Source: Mycoplasmopsis opalescens ATCC 27921 (GTDB lineage: Bacteria; Bacillota_I; Bacilli_A; Mycoplasmatales; Metamycoplasmataceae). From it: a stretch of 64,000 bases of DNA. Location of the stretch: NCBI RefSeq assembly GCF_000712185.1, contig NZ_KL544019.1, positions 198,956 through 262,955 of the forward strand. Reading direction: 5' to 3'. Of this stretch, positions 29,879-40,935 are shown piece after piece. Numbering within the stretch: the stretch's first letter is position 1; the number at the start of each line of letters is the position of its first letter. The position numbers and the translations under genes were made by a program. The notes under the pieces were generated by a model. That model was not told the origin of the DNA. It saw only the letters and a program-made list of their open reading frames with translations, and made no database searches.

Positions 29879-31909
29879 CTATTTTTTTAAGTTTTCACTC
29901 TCCTTATCACTGTTTTTTAAAATATTTGATACTTCTCAGGCCAAATAGTCAGCAACTGTTTTTTTAAAATCTTCTAATTTTGGATTAGTATCAACTTCCA
30001 TATGTTGTTCAAAATTTCAATCCTTGCCAGAGGTGTTAATAAAATCTTCAATATAAATTTTGTCAATATTTCAAAGATTTTTATTAATTTTTGCGTTTTT
30101 TCCAGCTTTATATATTTTAATTAAATCTGAATATCTTGTTGCTGGACTATCAATTTCATATAATCCTCTTTTTGTCCTTTTATATCCATCATTTCTAAAA
30201 TCGATAAACTTAACCGGTTTATCATAGTCATGGGGTGTTCCTGCTTCCAAAACGTATATACTTGTTTGAACACCTGCCATTGGAAGAAATAAATCCACAG
30301 GCATTTTTATGCTCGCTAGTAAAGTATTATTTTTTAAAATTTCTTTATTGGTCGATTCAGCTTTTCCGCTACCGGCACTATCTTGAATAATTATTGCCGC
30401 AAGACCTCCTTTATTCATTTTTGATAGACCAAATTTTAAAAAGGGCATACCATTTTCAGAGTATGAAAATGGTGGATTTAAAAGCAATCTATCAGGCTTA
30501 AAGCTTAAATATAATGAGTCAAGAGTCTTAAAAGTATCATTTTTAATGATACTACTTGAACCATCACCCCTTAAAATCATATTTGTGGTAGCTAAGGTAT
30601 ACATCACAGCATTAAGTTCAACGCCTAAAAGCTGATCTTTTTTAATTTCTTTTATTTTTTTAATAGCATCAGTTGAATCTCTACCTAAAGTTTTTTCTGC
30701 ATCATCGATCATTGTTTCCATTGAACTTATCAAAAATCCAGCAGAACCTGCAGCTAAGTCCATTACTCTTGAATCTTTATTCACATTTAAAATTTCAGTC
30801 ATAATTTTAGTGATGTAAGGAGGAGTAAGAACAATTCCTAAATCTTTACCATCTCCTAATGCATGTTCTAAAAATTCAGAATACATCTCACCCACAATGT
30901 CTAGGTGCCCAGCCATGGCATCAATAGACTTATAAATTTTCTCAAAAATATATGTAAAAATTTGTTTGTTGACGCTAGATTTCATTTTTAGGAATTTAGC
31001 AACTGACTTATGGAGTTCTAGAGGTTCATCTCTTTGTTCATCTTTTGCTATTTCATTAAAAGATTCAAGCATTAACTTCATTTTTTCATCATTTATTTGC
31101 TTCTTCTTTAAATATTCCTTGATGTGATTTTTGATTAAAACACCATCTCTGCTAGTATCGGTTTCTGACCCTTCAAGTTGAGATGGTGTGAGTCCTCTCC
31201 CTCCGGCAATGACTGCTCCACTTTCATCTAAAATATCTTGCATTGATAGAAGCATTCCAGACACATAAATAACTCTTTCATTTGCCGTAATATTATGATC
31301 ATGCATCAATTTATTTAAATCTTTTGCATATTTTTTTAAAACTTTTCTGCTCGTAATTAATATATTATGTTTTTCTTCTTCGTTTAAAACACAATCACTA
31401 TAAAAATGGTCGAAAGTTTTTTCATTCTCTAAAAAGTTTACATTTGTGTAGCTTTCCATTTTTTTTATCGATTGAAATGATGAGCCAAAAACATAATAAA
31501 CATCAAAAGCCGCGTTTTCTTTATTATCCCCAGCAACGCCAATAGCCACAGCCTCTTTATATTTTCCACTTGCAATTAACTGAATTGCATAATATATTGC
31601 ACCATTTGACGCATAATTACTGATCGATTTTTCATCCTCTTTTATAGATTCATTATTTTTAGCAATTAATTTTTTTAAGCCTAATTTATTTTCAAATACT
31701 ACTGGAATTTTATATTTTTCAATATGAAGATCAGGTCTCCCGAAATTCTTTTTACTTTTTGTTTTTGACGAACCTTTCAAAGCTTCTTTCATATGGTCAG
31801 ACATAGCTGATTCCACATTAAAATCATCATTTTTTCTTAAGCCTAATTGAATTAATCTATCTTTAACATAGTCATTTACATCATCTTCTAGCGTCCACTT
31901 TTTATTCAT
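29879..31909 (-). CDS. BcgI-like nuclease-methyltransferase fusion (RM subunit)
   Basis: The 676-residue protein combines an N-terminal PD-(D/E)xK-like segment with an N6-adenine methyltransferase. Asp60 (GRPD) and FENK at 72-75 (Glu73, Lys75) fit the nuclease core. Methyltransferase motif I DLAAGSAG is at 384-391 and NPPF at 478-481, with the HsdM-type LTPPYITKIMTEIL before motif I. Type I HsdM proteins lack the nuclease part; length and order match the A subunit of BcgI-like type IIB systems, which cut on both sides of the target. A TGA at 30071-30073 is Trp and the C-terminal 64 residues follow it. Confidence 0.82.
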
Positions 31910-32129
31910 TTTTACTCCTAATTTTGCTTATTTAAAATTATATCATTATTGAACACATACTATATCTATAATATATTCATTATACATAAATGTCTATAAA
32001 ATATTGATGACAATATTCTTTATTTTTAATATGAAATGGAGTTTTTGCTTATATCATTTAGCAGATTAAAAGAGATTAGCTATTTGCTCTAGCATTAATA
32101 AATGGAGAAAAATTTTGGTAAATTTATTA

Positions 32130-32178
32130 AAATGGATGAAAAACAATTCACACTTGTTTGTCTCATCCATTTTTTGTA
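32130..32178. terminator. Orphan terminator-like hairpin
   Basis: AAATGGATGA and TCATCCATTT form a perfect stem around a ~24-base loop and are followed by TTTT. No intact plus-strand gene ends here, so it may be left over from a deleted gene. Confidence 0.55.
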
Positions 32179-32277
32179 AGTTTCTGAAAAATTAGATAAA
32201 TTCTATTAAAGTAAATTTCTCAATCAGAGTACCAAACTATATTATTACTCGAATGAAGCATCATGTACTAACCTATC

Positions 32278-32327
32278 ATTATTCCGCTAAACACGAAATA
32301 TTATTCCCTTTACATTAATATTATTCC
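32278..32327 (+). repeat. Three ATTATTCC repeats upstream of fic
   Basis: Copies are at 32278-32285, 32300-32307 and 32320-32327, spaced 22 and 20 bp apart, which puts them on one face of the helix. The last copy abuts the candidate -10 region TATAAAAT at 32329-32336. They look like operator sites. Confidence 0.6.
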
Positions 32328-32366
32328 TATAAAATGATAGAATAAGAAAGAAGGAAAAAATAATTT

Positions 32367-33260
32367 ATGTATATTACAGTGAAAAAAGCAGCTGAAAAAT
32401 GGGGTATATCTGATAGAAGGGTGAGAATATTATGTTCAGAAGGCAAAATTCCTGGTGCTTTTCAAGAAGGAAAAGCTTGAAAAATACCTTGCGATGCAAC
32501 AAAACCCACAGATAGAAGATACAAAACTAGTGAATCACTCATCCCGATTATAGAGAATAAATTAGCAATTTTCAAGAGTAGAAGACCTTTAACACAAGGC
32601 GAACTAGAAAGATTAACTAATGATTTTTTGACAGAATATACCTATAACTCAAATGCAATAGAAGGCAATACCTTAACATTACGAGAGACAGACTTAGTAT
32701 TAAAAGGCCTTACTATCAACCAAAAAACATTAAAAGAGCATTTGGAGGTTATCGGACACAAAGAAGCCTTTGATTATGTAAAAAAGCTTGTAAATGAAAA
32801 TTCTGAAATCTCTGAAAAAGTAATAAAGGATATTCACTTTTTAGTCCTTGCCGATAAGAAAGAGGATAGAGGCATATATAGAAGAGTCCCTGTTAAAATA
32901 ATGGGAGCAGCATATGAACCTGTACAGCCATATTTGATTATTTCCAAAATGGAAGAGCTTCTGGAAGAATATAAAAAGAGCAAGGAGGATATCATAACAA
33001 AGCTTGCTCGTTTTCATATTGAATTTGAAAAAATACATCCATTCATAGATGGAAACGGGAGAACTGGTAGATTGCTTGTTAACTTGGAACTAATGAAGGC
33101 TGGCTACCCACCAATAGATATAAAGTTTACTGATCGATTGAAATATTACGAAGCTTTTGATGAATATCATTTAAACCATAATATATCTGCAATGTCCAAT
33201 ATGTTTGCTAAATATTTGAATCAAAAATTAGATTTGTATTTGTCTATTTTGGATAAGTAA
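32367..33260 (+). CDS. fic: Fic/DOC family AMP-transferase with N-terminal HTH-like segment
   Basis: The 297-residue protein carries the Fic core HPFIDGNGRTGR at 224-235, which transfers AMP (or another nucleotide part) to target proteins. An intramolecular inhibitory motif S-x-x-x-E-G is visible at 95-100 (SNAIEG), so it is an auto-inhibited class II Fic. The first ~50 residues (VKKAAEKWGISDRRVRILCSEGKIPGA) look like a MerR/excisionase-type DNA-binding domain. It uses one TGG and one TGA for Trp. It lies divergent from the RM unit and may be acquired from a Firmicute. Confidence 0.88.
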
Positions 33261-33308
33261 AAATGGCATAAAAAAGAAAAAACCCTTTTTTATGCCATTT
33301 TTACTTAT
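33253..33308. terminator. Very long perfect hairpin ending fic
   Basis: A 24-bp perfect stem with an 8-base loop runs from 33253-33276 to 33285-33308 and includes the fic stop codon. A and T runs on both sides let it act on both strands. The core is ATGGCAT/ATGCCAT. Confidence 0.85.
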
Positions 33309-33385
33309 TTTATTTAATTAAACTAATTAAACTAAAAAAACTATCGCTTTTATTATTTTAATAATAACATCTTAACTGGTAATTT

Positions 33386-34711
33386 TTACTCTTTTATTTT
33401 GCTTAATACAACCAAAGTCTCCACATGATGAGTTTGTGGAAACATATCAAAAGGTTGAACAAAATCGATTCGATAATTATTTTCGGTTATCTTTTGTAAA
33501 TCTCTCACTAAAGTACGGACATTGCAACTTAAATAAATGATTTTTTCAGGTTTTTTACTCAAAACAAACTTTAAAAATCTATCACTTAGCCCCGCTCTCG
33601 GTGGATCAAGCACGATATAATCAAAATCTATATCATGCTTTAATATAACTCTGTCAACATCACCAACATAAAAAGTTGCATTGCGCAAGCAACTAATTTT
33701 TGCATTTTCTTTGGCATACATAATTGCTTCTTGGCTTAACTCAATGCCATAGACTTTTTTAAATTTAGACGATAATGTTAACCCAATTACTCCCATACCA
33801 CAATAGGCATCTACTAAGGTTTTTGTGGTAGCACATTCAATATTATCATTAATAAAATTTAAAATTTTATTAGCTTGTTGGTGGTTAATTTGATTAAATG
33901 ATTCGAGCCCATAGTTAAAGTATAAATTACGATATTTGCTACATAAAAAAGACTTTTTTAAGATAAAGTTATGATCATATAATGCATTTTTTTGGCCTTT
34001 AACCGAGACTTTTAGCATCACTAAATCCGGAAAAGCTTGTTCGATTGCTTCGATAAAATCTTGCTCGACCTTAAACATTTTTTTAATTTCAAAATGTAAA
34101 AATAAGTTATTGTTTACATCTGAATGCCTAATTGTAACTGAAATTAAATTATGCTTATTAGAAACAAAAGATTCATAATTGTTGATATTAGTTTGTAAAA
34201 ATTTCAATAAATTGTTGATATTAGGGTGCGCTAAATAATAATCGTCAATTTCTTTGACATCATGGCTATTTAAGCTAACTACACCAAGCTTAATTAATTC
34301 GTTAGAAACAGTGAAAAATAATTGTACTTTGTTACGGTAGTATTTTTGCTTTTCTGAGCCAATTATAGGGTTAATGGTATTATATGATAAGTTCCTGGCA
34401 AATAATTCTTCAACTATTTTTTGCTTAAAAGCTAGTTGGTCAGCATAAGATAAATTAGCTAGCGGAGCCTGACCATTATTTAATAAAACGTCATTCTCTT
34501 TGACTCTATTTTGAACATAATTATGATACTTAATTACTTTTGCTAGAGCAAATTGACTATTAGCTTTGATTATTTGAATATCCGCTTCTTCTTCAGGTAA
34601 TAAATTAACTACAAAAATCTTGTAGTTATCTTTTTGAACTACGCCTAGCCCTTCATATGATAAATCTATGGCTTTTTGATTATTAATTATCATTCCTTCA
34701 TCAAAGTTCAT
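33386..34711 (-). CDS. rlmD: 23S rRNA (uracil-C5)-methyltransferase RlmD/RumA family
   Basis: This 441-residue enzyme methylates uracil C5 in 23S rRNA (U1939-type target) or tRNA. It has an N-terminal TRAM-like segment, motif I LVDAYCGMGVIGLTL, VYGIELSQEAIMYAKENA, the LDPPRAGLS motif, and the nucleophilic Cys in YLSCNVRTLVRDL, then the general-base region HHVETLVVL. No FeS cluster cysteines are evident near the N terminus. RlmD and the tRNA enzyme TrmFO/TrmA-like paralogs cannot be separated by eye. It has a structured upstream region. Confidence 0.9.
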   Translation of the reverse strand: MNFDEGMIINNQKAIDLSYEGLGVVQKDNYKIFVVNLLPEEEADIQIIKANSQFALAKVIKYHNYVQNRVKENDVLLNNGQAPLANLSYADQLAFKQKIVEELFARNLSYNTINPIIGSEKQKYYRNKVQLFFTVSNELIKLGVVSLNSHDVKEIDDYYLAHPNINNLLKFLQTNINNYESFVSNKHNLISVTIRHSDVNNNLFLHFEIKKMFKVEQDFIEAIEQAFPDLVMLKVSVKGQKNALYDHNFILKKSFLCSKYRNLYFNYGLESFNQINHQQANKILNFINDNIECATTKTLVDAYCGMGVIGLTLSSKFKKVYGIELSQEAIMYAKENAKISCLRNATFYVGDVDRVILKHDIDFDYIVLDPPRAGLSDRFLKFVLSKKPEKIIYLSCNVRTLVRDLQKITENNYRIDFVQPFDMFPQTHHVETLVVLSKIKE

Positions 34712-34752
34712 ATAAATATTATACTTTTTGTATTTTTTTTGGTTAGCAAATT

Positions 34753-34932
34753 AATAAATAAAAACTAGACTTTTCATTTCTAGGAGAGATTTTGTCTAGT
34801 TTTATTATGATTGATTAGCAAATATACAAAAGTAAATAAAGACCACGCATAGCTTTATTTAATTAATACAAGAAGGGAGCTATATACTCAAGAAATGAGA
34901 CTTTCTATCTCATAATCATTCACCTTGGGAAT
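34753..34932 (-). ncRNA. Candidate structured RNA or rlmD leader
   Basis: On the minus strand TTGGCT at 34962-34967 and TATATC at 34939-34944 are 17 bp apart and may be a promoter. Downstream come hairpins ATGAGA/TCTCAT, AATAAAG/CTTTATT and AAAACTAGAC/GTCTAGTTTT, the last followed by TATTTATT as a terminator (34753-34803). rlmD starts 42 bp later. This could be an independent small RNA or a terminator-based leader. I do not recognise its family. Confidence 0.45.
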
Positions 34933-34973
34933 GCATCAGATATATATTAACATAGATTTTTAGCCAAGCAAAG

Positions 34974-35003
34974 AAAAAACCGCATTTTTTGCGGTTTTTT
35001 TCT
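34974..35003 (-). terminator. Terminator of the giant lipoprotein gene
   Basis: A 10-bp perfect stem AAAAAACCGC/GCGGTTTTTT with a seven-base loop lies 11 bp after the stop. The stem's T-rich arm supplies the U run. Confidence 0.85.
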
Positions 35004-35014
35004 AAATAAGGGAT

Positions 35015-38000
35015 TTAGTTAACATTGTTTGCAATAATTACTTTAAACATTTCATCTTTAAAGCCCACTACATAGAAAGTAAAGTAAAGCTCTTTTGAGT
35101 CAGCATCATAAACAACACCTAAACCTTTTGGTTTTTGTCCTTTGTTTTTATTAGTCATAACATTTACGCCCTTAGTTCCTTTAGAAACTAAATCCTTGTG
35201 AGGTGTTACACCTTGAACTGGATTGTGACTTTCGTGTTCAACTTTTCCATCTTTCATTTTGTAGGTTTTCTCTTTAACTATTTTTTCGCCTAATTTATCT
35301 GGTGTAACAGAGTTTTCTTTAAATTTCGCAATATCTTTAGCAGCCAGATCTTTATCAATAACAACTAATTTTTCCATTTTAGCTAAAACATAAATTTTTT
35401 CGTTTGTTACTTCTTCATCTTTAAAGCCATCAATATCAAAAGTTTTTTCTATTGATTTTGAAGGATCTTCTTTAAGCTTAATTAAATAAGTTACTCTTAA
35501 TGATTTGTTGTCATTTTGCTCAAGCTTTTTAAATTCATATTCTAGTTTTGCATCATCTGAGTTTTTAATTTCTACAGCATCTTTAATCGTTTCTTCGCTA
35601 AAGGCCTTGCTGCTTACTTTAGTTTTGAGATCTTTAAGATTTTCTTTTAAATCTATAGTAACGTTTTTACCAATTTCATTTACATCAACATTAACTGTTT
35701 TAAAGCCGGTGATTACAAATTCTTTGCTTTCACTTTTGTTGTCTTTAGTTAAAGTTAATAAAATTGTAATCTCACCTTTAGTATTATTGGTTTTATCTGT
35801 TAAAATTTCAATTTTATGAGTAAAACCATTATCTTTAATTACTTCTGGAGTTAATTTAACTTTAGCTATATCGGTTGCATCTTTAGCTTCGATTGCGTCT
35901 TTGCCTTCGTAATCTGCAGAGGTAACTTTGTCTAATTCAGCACGAATATCTGAGGATTTAAACCCTGTGATTTTATCTTCATATTCTTTCGAAATTACTT
36001 CTAAATCATCTTTTTTGTACACAAATACTAATTTAACTTCTAAAGCACTTTCAACTTCATTTTTAGTAAAGCTTTTCACTTTTACAGTTACATTTTCTGG
36101 TAAATTGGTGATTTTATCAACTTTTATTTTATCTTTTTCCGCTTCTTGAATTGTTGTGGTAGCTTTATTATCATAATCTACTTTATTTTTGTATTCGCTT
36201 TCTCATTTTGAGTCAATTAGAGCATTTAATCTTGCTTGATTTATAAAGGTGAACTCTTGTTTTTCGCTAGTTAGTACTATTGGGTCAACTACTCCGTTAT
36301 GTACTTTTAATGAAAATTCTAATCAGTATACAGTTTTATTGGCTTCTTGTTTTCTGTGGAGTTTGACGGCGTTTTGTATTGGCTTACCTTCTTTATTTTT
36401 AGCAGAAGTATTGGTGTTTTTTGCTATAGTAACTTCTTCACCATTTTCGCTTAAAGTAAATAATTTAGTTCCAACATTCTTCTTACTGATAAAGTTATAA
36501 ATAAAACCATCTTTAAAATTGAATCTTACATCAGCCACATCCGATTCTCATTTTAATTTATTAATAGCTTGTTCGGCTGCGTCATTTTGAATTAATTTAT
36601 ATTTTTTAAATAATTCTCTTTGTTTAACAATTACATTTTCATCTGATTCAGCAACTTGAACAACAACATTCATTTCTTTACGGTTGTATTCTTTATTTTC
36701 ATGCTTAAATTTCACAACAAATTTTAATGTTCTTTGGCCTTTTTTAATTTCTTCTGTTGTTGCTTGATCATTAACTAGAGTTGTTTCACCTTCAATTGAA
36801 TAGCCTTGTTTTAAGCCGTTTTCAACACTTCAAGTTGCATTTTTAACTAATTCAGCAGTAAGCATTTCTGCAGTTATTTTTTCTAAGTCAATTGCTTCAC
36901 TTTGACTATCTTTTTTAATTGTTACCGTTCATTCTGCATTCGATAATTCATCTAAGTAAGCTTGACCAGGTTTAGCTCAACCTTTAATTATTATTTCTTT
37001 AGTTGTGCTAGTTAAAGTTTCATCGCTTGTAGCACCAGATTCTCTTTGTGTAACTTGAAGTTTAATGGTTATTTTAGTTGTGGTGTGTTCCATGTCACTT
37101 TCGTCTAATTCAACTTTATCTACAACTAATTTAATATTTTCTTCTAGTCCTTCTAAAGTAAATTTAGCTTTATCAATATCAATAAATGAAGTTTTTGATT
37201 TATCCCCGTCATAGCTTATTTTAGCTTCTTCGATTGCACTGGCTTTTGCGTTTAATTCGTCTTGACTTATCACTGTTGGCATTGGGAGTTCAACTTCTTG
37301 AATTTTAGTGTCAATTTTATCGCTAGTTGCTAATTTAAATTTAAGAGTTAATTTTCCAGCCGCCTTTTGTAAGGTAACTTGGTTATGTTTATTGCTATTA
37401 GATAAATCAGCTTTAGTTGTTGTTGGTTCTACCAAAATAGTGTCGCTTATTGGTGCATCTAATTTTGCTAAAATTACTATAGGAGCGGCATCTTGGCTAG
37501 CTTGTGTTGAAACTGGTTGAACATATGAAAGTTGTCCAGTATTTGGTTCGTATGATAGTGTGGTGTTTGAGTTATCAGCTAATTTAGCTAAAAAATCTTT
37601 AGCTTCTTTACTGTTATAACCTTTAGCAAACTGTGTTTTAAAAGTTTCACGTCTATTTATGATTTTTTCAACATCACTAGGTTCAAAGCCTTCAATTTTT
37701 GTTTCAACATCCATTACAAATGAATTAGCTTCATCAACTTTATAAGATAATTGATAAATAACTTTTCTAAAACCGCCTTCGATTTCTTCTTTTGTAGCTT
37801 TTTCACTAGCAAATTTTAATGAACCATCAACCAATTGAACCTTTTCACTTAAACTTTGATTTTCTTTGACTTTTACCTTCACATTAGCTAAGTTTTCAGC
37901 AGTTAAATCATCAGCAGAAATTAATTCACCATTAACTTTTAATGCATTATCTTTGGTCGCTGGGTCAATTTCAATATTTTGTTTATCTTGATCAACTTTA

Positions 38001-40687
38001 GCTTTTTCTTCTGATGATAAGTCGTCATAACGTGTAGCTAAATCAGGTACCGCTACTTCAACAACGAATTCTTCTTTATCAATGATAGATTTATCAATAT
38101 CTGCTAAATTAAATTTTAAGTAAAATACTTTTTCACCTTCTGTATAGGTAAATTGGACAAAATTAAATACTTCAGGTTTTGTTAAATCGTTCACTTCTGG
38201 AGATAAAAATACTATTTTGTCATTAAGTTTTTTATTGAATTTAGCTATAACAACTTTTTTATCGCCTTCGTTAACAAAAACTTCTTGACTTTCATAATTG
38301 TAAGCAACACTTGAGCCAGAAGCTAATGAACGAATAGTTTCTTTAACTTCAATTGTTTTTTCATTGGTAGCTTCTAGAGTATCGGCTTCAACTTTGGCAT
38401 CATATAAAGTTTTTGAATATTTAGCAAAGCCAGTTACTGTGATTTCATATTCTTTTTCTTTTTGTGTTGCTTTGTTTTTTAATTTATAAACTAAAACTTT
38501 TTCACCATTAGTAAATTCAGCTTCTGTGGTGTCTGTATTTTTAATTTTCAATGAATCTTTAACAATTTCAACATCTGCATCTACTTTGTCAGGCTCTGTA
38601 AACTCAATTGTTAAATCTTTAAGGTCATCTTCGCTAAAATCACCAGAATTTTTGCCTTCAAGTGTATTAACTAAAGGTTTAACCAACTTAGATGCATCAT
38701 CCATTTCAAATTCAGATTCAACATTAGGCATATCTAAAGTTCATTTAAATTCTGTTGTTGAAATAATTTTTGCTTCTGTGTGTTGTAGGTACCCTACTAA
38801 TGTGAATTGCTTACTTGATTTATCAAAACTGTATGCTAATTTATTTAATTTAGTTTTGTCACTTTCAACTTGTGATGAAGCTACAAAATCAAGTTTTTCA
38901 TCAATAATTTCATATTTGGCAATTACTGCTTCTTTGTTTTCGTCGCCTTCTTTGTATGTTAATTTAATTTCGCCTGTTTTTTTATCATAAACAACATCAG
39001 TTGCTTCTGATTTTTTAATTGCTTTTTTAACTTCTGCGGTTTTTTGAACAGCTGGATTTTTATCTTTTAAAGAAGTTAAAGCTTGCTCTAAAATTGGAGA
39101 ATATTTGCTTAGGCCTGTTAAGCGAATAGTATAAATTTCTTTTTCCCCGTCTTTGCTTAACTCATATTGCAATAATCTAGTACCTGTTAAATTTTCTTCT
39201 TCAGTTGCTTCTTTATTAACTAATTTTAAAGAGTTTTCTGTTACCAAAATACCTGTAGCGGCGCCACTTTGGTTATCAATTTCAGCTTTAATTTTGCTTA
39301 CAATTTCTTCTGTTATGTCGCTAGCTTTTTTACTTGTAATATCAGGCACTAAGCTAGTATTAAGTTTAACCAATTTAGAAGCTTTGTCTAATTCTTCATT
39401 AGTTTGAATTGTTGGAACTTTAACTTCCAAAGCAATAACTTCACTGATTAAGACAGGATCTTTTAATGCAACTTTAAATTCTAATTTGAATTTGGCTTTA
39501 TCATTTTCTAAAGTGAATTTAGCTTTATTAACTTTAGTTGCATCTGTTAAATCAGTTGCATCGTCGCTTAAAACAACAAATTTATCACTAATAGGATCAA
39601 TTTTAGCAATAACTTGTTTAGCTCCAGCAAATTCAGCAATAAATTCACCTTTTGAAGGTTCAAATTCGACATAATCGCCTGTACTCAAGGAGTTAATAGC
39701 TCTTTTAACATTTTTGTCATCTTCATTTGTTGCAGCAGCTTTTTTTAGATTTTCAACTAAAACATTAAAATCTTTTGAAGTCTTCTTAAGTCCTTCTATT
39801 TTTACATTCGTATAAGTTTTGGTAGAATTATCTAATTTTAAGGTGTATTTTAAGATTCTTTCACCTTTAATGCATTCTTCTTCAGTTGGTTCAGGATTAG
39901 CGAATTCAAGTGAATTACTTACAATTTCAACTTTATCACTAACTGTATTTGGTTGAAATTCAATAGTTACTTTTTTAAGATGTTCAGGTGTTAAATCAGT
40001 TGCACTTAAGGAATTTAAATTTTCAATTTCGCTGTAGCTAAGCATAATTTGCTGTGAAGCACGATCAAAAACTGTATCTAAACTAACTTTAGAATCTGCA
40101 ACTTCAACTAATTTTTCAGCTTTATTTGTTTTGTAGTTTTTGTCCGTAACAATAACTTTTACATATTCAGTTAAAAATCCATCCTTAATAACCGATTGAA
40201 TAGTTTTATCTTCAGTTACTTCAACAAATTCATTACTTGCTAAATTACCTTTTTCTATTGTAATAGAGCCGTTTTGGTCTTTTTTGGCTCCTTTGACTTT
40301 TGCTAATTCTGTATCAAAATATGCTTTAGAAATTTTTAATTCGCTAATAGTAAATTCTTTTCATTCGCCTTGAACACTATCTTTTTTTAGTGTGTATCTA
40401 ACCTTGCGTTCATTGGGTTTTGTTACGTCAATTAATTCTTTCACCAATTCATACTTTTTATCTTTAATTGATTGTTCATTAGCACCAAAACTAACTTTAA
40501 TATTGCTTAATGATACTTGATCAGGACTAATTTGAGATTTGTCTCCGTTAAAAGTTACACTTGCAGCATTAAGATATTCTGCAATTTCATTTTTTATTTG
40601 TCCTTCATCTGTTTTAGAACATCCCACAGCAGGTAATACTACTATACCTGCAAGCGGAGTTAAAAACAATAATTTACTTTTTTTCAT
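35015..40687 (-). CDS. Giant modular lipoprotein (1890 residues)
   Basis: A single frame of 1890 codons starts MKKSKLLFLTPLAGIVV with lipobox Cys24 (LPAVGC) and GGAG upstream. All internal TGA codons are Trp and no TAA/TAG occurs in the frame. The body is Lys, Glu, Thr and Asp rich with no membrane segment. It is built of repeated ~120-150-residue modules, for example DLTPEHLKKVTIEF... and DLTAENLANVKVKV..., each with a K-VYKL core and an I-GF-K/S end, alternating with a second module type containing Y-PNTG and VILAKLD. It is likely a large surface protein; function is unknown. Confidence 0.88.
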
Positions 40688-40753
40688 ATTGTCTCCTTTT
40701 TTATAAAGCAATTTTATAATATTAATAATTTAATAATTATTTTTGGCGAATAA

Positions 40754-40790
40754 TTTACCAAAATACATATAAAACAATTATTTTGGTAAA
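40754..40790. promoter_or_regulatory. Perfect inverted repeat upstream of the giant lipoprotein
   Basis: TTTACCAAAATA at 40754-40765 is mirrored by TATTTTGGTAAA at 40779-40790 across 13 bp. It lies 67-103 bp before the lipoprotein start. With no T run it looks more like an operator than a terminator. Confidence 0.5.
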
Positions 40791-40935
40791 ATATTAATAA
40801 AAATTATTAGGCAAAGTGTATAGCACTTTTAATATTTTTTAACTTAATTTTTCATAATTATTATTAGCTTTTTATTTCTTGAAAATTAAAAAATATTTAT
40901 TTTTCTATAATAAAAAGAATTATATAATTATTCAG

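Larger units (their letters stand above)
31910..32366. other. 457-bp spacer between the RM unit and fic
   Basis: No reading frame of note is present. On the minus side a TATAAT-like box near 31939-31944 may drive the RM unit. A hairpin at 32130-32178 lies in the middle with no gene upstream of it on the plus strand. The right end carries three ATTATTCC repeats and the fic promoter. The spacer may be a scar of a lost gene. Confidence 0.6.
34712..35014. other. 303-bp spacer upstream of rlmD with structured transcript
   Basis: The spacer holds no reading frame. It contains the terminator of the giant lipoprotein gene, a candidate minus-strand promoter, a set of three hairpins and a U-rich terminator (described separately as a candidate RNA). 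Confidence 0.6.

Noticed and set aside
31910-32366. Antitoxin gene upstream of fic
   Set aside because: No small reading frame with a start and ribosome site is present; the Fic protein carries its own inhibitory motif, which makes a separate antitoxin unnecessary.
28758-33260. RM-fic island as an integrated phage or transposon
   Set aside because: No integrase, transposase, att-like direct repeats or tRNA junction is visible at its edges.
36500-39700. Plus-strand frames of 60-150 residues opposite the giant lipoprotein
   Set aside because: They are antisense shadows caused by the biased Lys/Glu codons, with no ribosome sites or recognisable proteins.
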